Assembly (NCBI GenBank): GCA_031284195.1
Contig: JAITAI010000262.1
Coordinates: 1 to 6,186, forward strand
DNA: 6,186 nucleotides
Reading direction: 5' to 3'
From: Treponema sp.
GTDB taxonomy: Bacteria > Spirochaetota > Spirochaetia > Treponematales > Breznakiellaceae
Shown one piece after another: positions 1 to 6,042 of the stretch (positions within the stretch are counted from its first letter, which is position 1; each line of letters begins with the position of its first letter). The position numbers and the translations under genes were made by a program. Below the pieces are notes generated by a model. The model was given only the letters and a program-made list of their open reading frames with translations, had not been told where the DNA came from and did no database searches.

Positions 1-1
1 C

Positions 2-121
2 GCCAATGCGTTTAAAGAAGACGTCCGTGAATGTCTTGCTGCAGGCATGAATAGTCATATCTCCAAGCCCATAGATGTAAAGCATTTGTTTGATAGCGTA
101 TCGGCGTATTTGGAGAACTAA
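2..121 (+). CDS. C-terminal end of a response-regulator receiver domain (hybrid kinase or response regulator), 5' part outside window
   Basis: The frame is open from the window edge and ends at TAA (119-121), giving 39 residues. They match the last part of a CheY-like receiver domain: an alpha-4/beta-5 segment ending in GMNSHISKPID, with the near-invariant Lys-Pro pair that contacts the phosphorylated aspartate, then an alpha-5 helix (VKHLFDSVSAYL) closing the domain. The pattern 'A..C..AGM..HISKPID...L' is most typical of receiver domains at the C-terminus of hybrid histidine kinases, because no output domain follows the receiver. A stand-alone receiver protein is equally possible. The phosphoacceptor Asp lies upstream of the window. 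The gene converges with the decayed chemoreceptor on the other strand. The family call is secure; the full protein type is inferred. Confidence 0.85.
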   Translation, partial: ANAFKEDVRECLAAGMNSHISKPIDVKHLFDSVSAYLEN

Positions 122-225
122 TGAATATTCTTCTGTCAGAGGTTTTACTATCTGTTTTCCTTTTTTTGATAATGTTCTTAATTTTTCGGTTATGGCAGCG
201 GCGTTGCGGATTTTCAAATGGATAG
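121..225 (+). CDS. Possible small single-pass membrane peptide overlapping the upstream stop codon
   Basis: An ATG at 121 shares its A with the TAA of the receiver gene (TAATG), an arrangement that allows translational coupling. It opens a 34-codon frame ending at TAG (223-225). Residues about 4-22 are almost entirely Leu, Phe, Val, Ile and Met (LLSEVLLSVFLFLIMFLIF), followed by a basic stretch (RLWQRR). That is the profile of one transmembrane helix with a positive cytoplasmic flank. No convincing Shine-Dalgarno sequence of its own is visible. It could be a genuine small membrane protein, the N-terminal stub of a larger lost membrane gene (the adjoining chemoreceptor is also cut off here), or chance in AT-rich DNA. 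No family is recognised. Confidence 0.25.
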   Translation: MNILLSEVLLSVFLFLIMFLIFRLWQRRCGFSNG

Positions 226-226
226 T

Positions 227-1296
227 CTATATACGATAGTTCATCTATTCTATTGCAGAAGATGACTAAGTAATATACTTGCTTGAGTTTGAATGGCTTC
301 GTTGATTTTATTGATATGGTTGACTATGTTGCGAGTTGCAATAATAGTTCATTCTACCATTTTTATCTGAAATTCAGCCTTACACGGAACATACCCATGT
401 TATTAATAATGATGGTAATAGTATCGAATGATTTTTGACGGACATCCTTGAAGTTTTGGCTGATACCATCCAGTTTTTGTATATGGCCATTCAGTTTATG
501 CATCATTTCTTTCAAATTATCCCTAATAGTACGCAAGGCTTTTTGCTGTTCGCTGATCTCATTATGGCTGGTAATAGGAATAGCTATGTCAAAATTGGCC
601 TTTGCTAACTGCCCTGCGGAATGGGCAACCTCTTTTATAGGTTTGATGAGGAAGAGGCTAATGCGCCATGCGACAAAGCCTGAAAGTACAACCGAAAGCA
701 TCACTGCAATCAAGATAGTAAGATAGGCATCACGATATAAGGTCTGCACATAGGATAATTTATAATCCGACGACACAACGCAAACTACCTTTCCGTTGTT
801 TACCAGCGGCAGATAGACCGGTATATCTACCGTATCGACATAGGGGATTTTACCCATTTGAAAAGTTCTGGTACTGTAGGCTCTGTCAAGATATTGAACC
901 GCGCTTTCAACCGGTTCATAAGGTAAGTAAAAATGTACCGTCTAAGAGAAAGAATAAGGGCTCTGCCTCTTGTATTACGCCGGCAATAAAACGGTAAGAA
1001 CCATCGGGAATCTTTCAATTACCGTCATGTTCTCAACATCGGTAACTTCGGCAATCTTAGCGCAATGCGACTAAGACCTCCTTAGACACCGAAGACTGGG
1101 CTGATCCTTCTTCAATAAGCAGGGGAACATTGCTTAAGATCAGCAAACGCTTAGCCGCCATTCGGACAGCCCGTTCAAGGGTAGCGGTGTAGCTATTTTT
1201 AATATATGCGACTACAGTACTGCCCCTAAACCGGATGAAATAACGATGCTTAATCCAACAAAAACGAGAAAGAATGTGGGTTTTTAAGCGCTTCAT
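227..1296 (-). pseudogene. Decayed, 3'-truncated methyl-accepting chemotaxis protein (chemoreceptor)
   Basis: Reading minus-strand frames in succession rebuilds one chemoreceptor. It starts with ATG at 1296 (MKRLKTHILSR). TM1 then appears in a shifted frame (about 1265-1215, VFVGLSIVISSGLGAV), and the first frame resumes with the sensor start (VVAYIKNSYTATLERAV). After a shift near 1062 comes IAEVTDVENMTVIERF, after one near 1008 PDGSYRFIAGV, and after an extra T at about 921 YEPVESAVQYLDRAYSTRTF. This last frame runs into TM2 (YLTILIAVMLSVVLSGFVAW) and a HAMP domain (LIKPIKEVAHSAGQLA). A shift near 380-420 leads to ATRNIVNHINKINEAIQTQA, the entry to an MCP signalling domain, interrupted by TGA (349-351). 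A further shift at about 263 gives SSAIE-stop-M, where intact receptors have SSAIEEM. About 355 codons are traceable; the remaining signalling and adaptation region is absent. An intact copy would be an inner-membrane receptor signalling to CheA/CheW. Confidence 0.85.
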
Positions 1297-1335
1297 AGTA
1301 TAAGTTCTCAGACTCCTTTTAAAGAAACATAAGGT

Positions 1336-1364
1336 ATTATAAGGATCTTATCTGCTAGGATGAA
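1336..1364 (-). promoter_or_regulatory. Possible relic promoter of the chemoreceptor pseudogene
   Basis: On the minus strand a perfect TATAAT (1341-1336) lies 17 bp downstream of a weak -35 hexamer, TTCATC (1364-1359), and about 40 bp before the ATG at 1296. An AAAGGAG ribosome-binding-like sequence occurs at about 1320-1314, but it is some 16 nt from that ATG, further than usual. This spacing may itself reflect decay. The -10 is good and the -35 is poor, so this is a tentative call from position and motif alone. Confidence 0.3.
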
Positions 1365-1387
1365 GGTCTTTCAGTTTCCTATACTCT

Positions 1388-1576
1388 TACGCAATTATCC
1401 CCCGATATATACCCTTCACCGGGTTCGGCGGTTCGGGACAGGCTTCTGACATAGGCTATGTGTAGGGCTTCACATAGGTTATGTGTGTCCTTCCACATAG
1501 CCTATGTCTGACCCTTGACACAGGTTAGGTCTGACCTCTGATTATGATCGGTTACACGTCAAGGGATAATTGCGTA
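1388..1576. mobile_element. 189-bp inverted-repeat-bounded element (MITE-like or structured intergenic element)
   Basis: The 14-mer TACGCAATTATCCC at 1388-1401 recurs as its exact reverse complement at 1563-1576, enclosing 161 bp with no credible ORF. Just outside lie TTCCTATAC (1376-1384) and TTCTTATAC (1577-1585), which agree at 8 of 9 bases. The right copy abuts the inverted repeat; the left is 3 bp away. Short size, terminal inverted repeats and a possible target-site duplication are features of miniature inverted-repeat transposable elements. The 3-bp offset, the single mismatch and the lack of a recognised transposase family leave the alternative of a folded transcript or a bidirectional termination/regulatory structure between the activase 3' end and the pseudogene. 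The inverted repeat is certain; calling it mobile is inference. Confidence 0.4.
1441..1540. repeat. Four tandem 23-bp-period units with 13-bp palindromic cores
   Basis: The cores lie at 1449-1461 (ACATAGGCTATGT), 1472-1484 (ACATAGGTTATGT), 1495-1507 (ACATAGCCTATGT) and 1518-1530 (ACACAGGTTAGGT). Their starts are exactly 23 bp apart, separated by 10-bp spacers. Core 1 is palindromic about its central G, and core 3 is its exact reverse complement. With flanks, 1448-1462 and 1494-1508 form a 15-bp perfect inverted repeat around core 2. Units 3 and 4 also share the following GTCTGACC (1506-1513 and 1529-1536). Unit 4 is the most diverged. Equal spacing of near-dyad sites close to two helical turns resembles an operator array for a dimeric DNA-binding protein; RNA or cruciform folding is the alternative. 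It is not CRISPR, because the spacers are far too short. Confidence 0.8.
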
Positions 1577-1579
1577 TTC

Positions 1580-4500
1580 TTATACCTTGGCCGCGGGGCC
1601 CCTCAAGGTAGGACCCGTGATTGGTCCAGGGGCTTTTGCTACGGCATTACCGGTAGTATCCGAAGCCTCCACCGGATCAATGAGGCCCGACAGGTCTTGG
1701 TTCCCTTTGAAGCGCAGCACGTTGACCATGAAAATATTGAGCTTATTCACGATGTTGGGGGGGAGCAGATTACCGTCCACTTCTACCGAAAGGACCGGAT
1801 AGTTCCGTTCCCGTGCCCAGGGGGTGAACACCCCTTCAATGACCCGGCCTATGAGACAGGCAAAGGGACTGATGTTCACGATACCTGAATAACCGCTTTC
1901 CATGGCCGTGGCAGCTACCCCGCTGGAGACCGCGATCTCCGAGTTGAGTTCCAGGTTGACAAAATGCTTCTGGGTGTTCTCCATGATGCGGCGCATGTCG
2001 TGGGGGGTTTCCGGGATAAGCCCCGTAGGACCCAGGATGGAGAGAACCTTTTTCTCTATGGAGTGTTTCCACCATTTCTCGATCTTCAGTTTCTGGATAT
2101 CCCGCCAGGGCTTGGAAAAGAGCCGTGTACCCGGTTTCTGGAGCTTGATGAGTTTCTTCAGGGCGTATTCCCGGACAAAATCCAGGTAGTGGATCCACTC
2201 GGCGATCCCTGACACCTTTACCACAATACCGCGGTCGCTCAGCAGGTCGGTAAGTTCCCCTACGGCAAAGTCGTCCCGCCGCACGTAGATCTCCCCCACG
2301 ATGAGCACCTTGGGACAGTCCGGGACCCGGCGTTTAAGGGGTATCTTCTTGATATCTTCCGCCACCCCCCGCAATTCCTGCCAGATCCGCTTGGGCGCAT
2401 GCTCCACCGCATACATGACCCGGCGCCAGGATGTTTCGTAATCCGCCAAAGCCTTCTTCGGATCTACTGCGACCACTTTCAGACTGGTCTGAATGTCTTT
2501 GAGGTAGTCAGAAAGCACAAAACCCTTCCACATCTCTTTCACGAAATTCGGTCCGAGTTCGGTGTAGGAATTATCTGCGGAAAGGATAAAGACCACCACA
2601 TTTTCCAGACGCATATCCCGAAAGAGGTTTTCGTAATACACAAAATACTGCCCGGTCCGGCAAGGCCCGGTGGTGATGGGGACAAAGAGGAGATAGATCT
2701 CATCTTTCCGGTACTTTTCACTGAAAATAAACTGCAAGACGCTCCCCAAGACCAGATGGCTGGGAACGCACTCCTTCCCCGAAGCGTGGGCCCGGGCGAT
2801 CTGGATGGTCTTGCTCGTGGCCACTGGTAGGGCTTCGGCGTTGATGTTAAGCCCCCGCACCGCTGCGCCAATGTATTCGGTGGAGATAGCTCCCATGTTG
2901 GAGAGGAGCACCTTCACCCGTTTGTTACCCCGAATGGCTACCTTTTCCCCGGTCTTGTGGTTCTCCAACCGGAGGTCTTCATCCGCACCGGCGCCCGTAG
3001 GTTTACCAAAAACAAGCTGCCAGCCGTTGTGGTAGCGCTCAGCCTCAAGTTCGTCTTTTTTCGCCCGGTACCCGTCGATGATATCCAAGAACGCCTCGAC
3101 CCGGGTATCTACCCCTGCGTCTGCAGAATGGGAATCCAGTTCCAGTACCAGGAAGGGCTTCTGACCCATTACCCACTTGATGTAGTGGAGGATGAAGGAA
3201 TCCGGGGCACAGGAAAAGTTGGTGATGTAGGTAATATAGATAGTTTCTTCCTGTTTGATGAGACGAGCGGACTTCACATCCTGCTGCCCATAGTACCAGT
3301 ACATGTTGGGAAAAATCTGTTCATCTTGAAAGGGCAGGATGTCAAAGGGGATGACCGAATAGCCCCGGGTGGTAAACTTCCGGGGGATTCCCATGTTGGC
3401 TTCCGGGGTAAACCCATTGTAGGGCCTGCCCAAGATGGCAATCACCGGCCGCTTTGCATTACGGGCCTCTGCCAGGGCCTTTTCACCGAGGTCTTTCAGG
3501 GCAGCGAAATACTCCTGCTGTTTTGCCAAAGCCCGCTCAAAGGCCCGGCGAGTTTCCGCTTTCCCAATACCCAGCACGCTGGTCATCTCCATAAACAGTT
3601 CCAGGGCCTTAGCTTCACCGAACTTAAAGCTCACCACCAGGGGGAGAAACCGTTGCTTATCCACATCAGGAAAGGCTTTGGCGATATAATAGGGGAGGGC
3701 TTGGGTTATGGGGCAGAAGTTGGCGTGCACCTCCTCCTCATAACTGGGCATGTCCCGGAAATGGGGAAGGAGCACGTAGTCCGCGCCCTTATTCAGGCAG
3801 TCCTGCACCGCGCCGTGGGCAATCTCCGCAGGGAAACAGTAGGTTGATTCTGCCCGGGCCACCCCTGCATGGGCTACCTCGGTAGACAAGAAGGTTTTAA
3901 TCCCCAGCTCATAGAAAAACCAGGAGTACAGGGGATATAAGGTATGCACTGAAAAGGCCCGGGGGATCCCTACGGTATAATCCCGGGACGAGGTGCTGAG
4001 GGTCGCAGGGGCCGCGAAGGTTTCAAAGAGCAGCTTCTGTCGCTGCTCCACATAATCGAAAACCGGTACATCCTTCATGGCTTTACGCAGGTTGGTGTAT
4101 TTATTACAGCGGCCGCCGAACATATACTGGTGCTCATTGACCTTGAGGACCTGGATGGGGCAGCGGTTATCGCAGGCGTGACAGGTAAAGACCCGCTCAT
4201 AAGCGATTTCCCTGGTCAGAAGCCCCCCTAAGTCCGGGGTCTTTTCTTGGAGGAGCCCTTCTGCGTGTTTGCGTTTGGCTAAAAGGGCCACCCCAAAACA
4301 GCCCATCAGTTCCGGGGAAGGAGGAACCAGGATTTCCTTGTTCAACATCATGGCAAAAGCCAGGGGAACCGCAGGATTCTTGGCAACGCCTCCCTGGAGG
4401 AAGATCTTCCCCCCAATGGTCCGGTTTCCCACCACCCGGTTCAGGTAATTGGCCACGATAGAACAGACGATCCCCGCGGTGATGTTCTCCTTGGTAGCCC

Positions 4501-5950
4501 CCTGCTGGACCGCCTTACGGATGTCAGAATTGATGAACGCGGAACAGTGTTCCCCGAACTTAAGGGGAGCATCGCTTTGGAGGGCAATAGGACCTATATC
4601 CGCAGCAGCATGAATGGACAGGTCCCCAGAAGCGGATTCTTCCAGGAAGGAGCCGGTACCTGCGGAACAAGCCTCGTTCATTGCATAATCAATGGGCACC
4701 CCGTTTTTGAGGAACACGTACTTAGCGTCTTGGCCGCCAATCTCGAAGATGGTTTCTACCTCAGGATCGAAGTAGGTGGTCCCCACCGCATGGGCGATGA
4801 TCTCGTTGTATACCCCGGGAGTCTCCAAAAACACCCCCAGAATTTCCCGGGAGGAACCAGTGGTAGCCACGAGGCGTATATCCACCTCATGGTTCCCTGT
4901 ATCCGCGAAGATTTTATCCCGGATGAGGGCAAGACATTCCTTGAGGGCCTTGACCGGATCCCCGTGGGTCCGTCCATAGTGGCTCGCCACGATCTCATCG
5001 GTTTCTTCATCCATCAGGCATGCCTTGGTAGTAGTGGAGCCACCGTCCACTCCTAGGACGTACCTCCTACCGGTTTGTACCTTACCGCTGCTCTGGTTAA
5101 AGGTTTGGACCTTATGGGTCCAGTCCTTGAGGGCTCCCAAGCTGCCAAACCGGACCGCATGAGGTTTAAGGAACTGATTCACCGGCGGAAGGGGACTTCC
5201 AGAACTGGCCGCGAGGACCGCTGCGCCAAAGGCTTCGAAAACCGCTGCGGTTTCAGGGATGAGTAATTCCAAATTTGGGGCTTTTTCCCGGATAAACCGG
5301 AGGATGTGGCGGTTGAGGGTAATCCCCCCCACCAGGACCACTCTGCCGGCATGTATTTTGGCCCGATTGAGGAAATCAACGACCTTGACGGCCATCACAT
5401 CTGACAGGGAGAGGACGATATCGTTTTTTGTAGCCTCTCGTTTGTTCAGCCTATGGGTACAATCGCTCTTCATGAACACCGAACACCGGGTAGACAGGGT
5501 ATAGACCTTGGCATCATCCGGTACGTGGTTTATATCTTCCAGTTTCATGTCCATCCGGGCAAGCTGCTGCTTGAGGAATTCTCCGGTCCCGGAAGCGCAC
5601 TTATTCCCGGAAAAATTGTTGATGATCCTGCCCTCTGGATTGAGGGAGTAGACCACCAGGTCTTCTCCGCCCATACTGACCACCGCATCGGCCTTGAGGT
5701 TCAGGGCTTTAAGGGCCGCTTCGACGCAGAGAGGCTCCAAGGTACCGGCAGCGTTAAACATGAACCGGCCTTCGTTACCGGTTATCAGGGTCGGGGTTCC
5801 CCGGGGAACCCGTCCCTCAGCCAGGATCTTGCGTACCGCAGCCCCAAAGTCCCCTTCATGAGGGGTAATGGCGGTCCACTGTACCTGACTATTCTCAACC
5901 AAAACCATTTTTAAGCTGGTCGATCCGATATTTATTCCTAATGACTGCAT
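1580..5950 (-). CDS. Fused CoA-enzyme activase: two BadF/BcrA-type ATPase domains, DUF2229-like and dehydratase D-component-like regions
   Basis: The product is 1456 residues, cytoplasmic, with no signal peptide or membrane helix. Domain 1 (about 1-250) is an ASKHA ATPase with nucleotide motif GINIGSTSLK (5-14), NKCASGTG with Cys118, and Cys156. Domain 2 (about 298-560) repeats it: GVDGGSTTTK (300-309), EACSAGTG with Cys428, and Cys469. These cysteines match the [4Fe-4S] ligands of the 2-hydroxyglutaryl-CoA dehydratase activator HgdC, so the two halves probably form a single-chain pseudo-dimer around one cluster. Next come a four-Cys motif (590, 593, 597, 615), a DUF2229-like region (about 655-960, Cys705 and Cys914) and a dehydratase D-component-like region (about 1010-1420, Cys1061, Cys1097, Cys1365). 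The family couples ATP hydrolysis to low-potential electron transfer; the substrate here is unknown. The length is normal for these large fused activases. The start at 5950 is chosen because GAGAGG precedes it and MQSLGINIGS begins the first ATPase strand; the in-frame ATG at 6037 lies inside the likely promoter. The last 30 or so residues are an Ala/Pro/Gly/Thr-rich tail. Confidence 0.93.
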   Translation of the reverse strand: MQSLGINIGSTSLKMVLVENSQVQWTAITPHEGDFGAAVRKILAEGRVPRGTPTLITGNEGRFMFNAAGTLEPLCVEAALKALNLKADAVVSMGGEDLVVYSLNPEGRIINNFSGNKCASGTGEFLKQQLARMDMKLEDINHVPDDAKVYTLSTRCSVFMKSDCTHRLNKREATKNDIVLSLSDVMAVKVVDFLNRAKIHAGRVVLVGGITLNRHILRFIREKAPNLELLIPETAAVFEAFGAAVLAASSGSPLPPVNQFLKPHAVRFGSLGALKDWTHKVQTFNQSSGKVQTGRRYVLGVDGGSTTTKACLMDEETDEIVASHYGRTHGDPVKALKECLALIRDKIFADTGNHEVDIRLVATTGSSREILGVFLETPGVYNEIIAHAVGTTYFDPEVETIFEIGGQDAKYVFLKNGVPIDYAMNEACSAGTGSFLEESASGDLSIHAAADIGPIALQSDAPLKFGEHCSAFINSDIRKAVQQGATKENITAGIVCSIVANYLNRVVGNRTIGGKIFLQGGVAKNPAVPLAFAMMLNKEILVPPSPELMGCFGVALLAKRKHAEGLLQEKTPDLGGLLTREIAYERVFTCHACDNRCPIQVLKVNEHQYMFGGRCNKYTNLRKAMKDVPVFDYVEQRQKLLFETFAAPATLSTSSRDYTVGIPRAFSVHTLYPLYSWFFYELGIKTFLSTEVAHAGVARAESTYCFPAEIAHGAVQDCLNKGADYVLLPHFRDMPSYEEEVHANFCPITQALPYYIAKAFPDVDKQRFLPLVVSFKFGEAKALELFMEMTSVLGIGKAETRRAFERALAKQQEYFAALKDLGEKALAEARNAKRPVIAILGRPYNGFTPEANMGIPRKFTTRGYSVIPFDILPFQDEQIFPNMYWYYGQQDVKSARLIKQEETIYITYITNFSCAPDSFILHYIKWVMGQKPFLVLELDSHSADAGVDTRVEAFLDIIDGYRAKKDELEAERYHNGWQLVFGKPTGAGADEDLRLENHKTGEKVAIRGNKRVKVLLSNMGAISTEYIGAAVRGLNINAEALPVATSKTIQIARAHASGKECVPSHLVLGSVLQFIFSEKYRKDEIYLLFVPITTGPCRTGQYFVYYENLFRDMRLENVVVFILSADNSYTELGPNFVKEMWKGFVLSDYLKDIQTSLKVVAVDPKKALADYETSWRRVMYAVEHAPKRIWQELRGVAEDIKKIPLKRRVPDCPKVLIVGEIYVRRDDFAVGELTDLLSDRGIVVKVSGIAEWIHYLDFVREYALKKLIKLQKPGTRLFSKPWRDIQKLKIEKWWKHSIEKKVLSILGPTGLIPETPHDMRRIMENTQKHFVNLELNSEIAVSSGVAATAMESGYSGIVNISPFACLIGRVIEGVFTPWARERNYPVLSVEVDGNLLPPNIVNKLNIFMVNVLRFKGNQDLSGLIDPVEASDTTGNAVAKAPGPITGPTLRGPAAKV

Positions 5951-5954
5951 AATA

Positions 5955-5960
5955 CCTCTC
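5955..5960 (-). promoter_or_regulatory. Ribosome binding site that decides the activase start
   Basis: On the minus strand GAGAGG is followed by TATT and then ATG at 5950. The spacing is a little short (4 nt), but the purine-rich core is clear. No comparable sequence precedes the in-frame upstream ATG at 6037, which supports the shorter protein. Confidence 0.6.
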
Positions 5961-5975
5961 GTTTGTTTCAATCTA

Positions 5976-5997
5976 CACCCCGAGGGGTGGGGCCTCG
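5976..5997 (-). promoter_or_regulatory. GC-rich leader hairpin with two alternative stems
   Basis: In the activase leader, read on the minus strand, CACCC (5989-5985) can pair with GGGTG (5980-5976) across a CTCG loop. Alternatively CGAGG (5997-5993) can pair with CCTCG (5985-5981) across a 7-nt loop. The two stems share bases and exclude each other. The structure lies about 16 nt upstream of the ribosome binding site and has no U-tract after it, so it is not an intrinsic terminator. It could stabilise the mRNA 5' end or affect translation; no known riboswitch class is recognised. Confidence 0.35.
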
Positions 5998-6013
5998 CTG
6001 TTAAACCATATAT

Positions 6014-6042
6014 ATAATATAGAAAAGCCCTACCCATGAAAA
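6014..6042 (-). promoter_or_regulatory. Putative sigma-70-type promoter of the activase gene
   Basis: On the minus strand TTTTCA (6042-6037) and TATTAT (6019-6014) are separated by exactly 17 bp, inside a very AT-rich tract (about 6000-6022) that stands out from its GC-rich surroundings. Transcription would begin near 6005-6008, leaving a leader of about 55 nt with a hairpin and a ribosome binding site. The -35 is imperfect and the repetitive TA tract permits other -10 registers, so the exact elements are uncertain while the general location is plausible. Confidence 0.45.

Noticed and set aside
448..726. Plus-strand 92-codon frame with hydrophobic stretches
   Set aside because: It is the complement of the chemoreceptor TM2/HAMP region; its hydrophobicity mirrors the real membrane segment on the minus strand.
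827..1018. Minus-strand 63-codon frame starting MKDSRW as a separate gene
   Set aside because: The receptor residues of this stretch are read in the other two minus frames (PDGSYRFIAGV and YEPVESAVQYLDRAYS), so this frame is an out-of-phase by-product of the frameshifts.
1441..1540. CRISPR array
   Set aside because: The spacers are only 10 bp and similar to one another, the repeats are 13-bp palindromes, and no cas gene is present.
1544..1888. Plus-strand open frame spanning the activase 3' end and the repeat element
   Set aside because: It is antisense to the activase C-terminus, has no family resemblance, and starts inside the inverted-repeat element.
2957..3847. Long plus-strand open frame (296 codons) opposite the activase
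   Set aside because: It lies wholly antisense to a strongly conserved coding region, shows no domain pattern or ribosome binding site, and is explained by GC-rich codon bias on the other strand.
5453..5914. Plus-strand open frame antisense to the first ATPase domain
   Set aside because: It is a shadow of the activase gene with no recognisable protein features.
5951..6037. N-terminal extension of the activase to the in-frame ATG at 6037
   Set aside because: It has no ribosome binding site, would overlap the likely -35/-10 region and GC-rich leader, and adds 29 residues before the conserved first strand of the ATPase fold.
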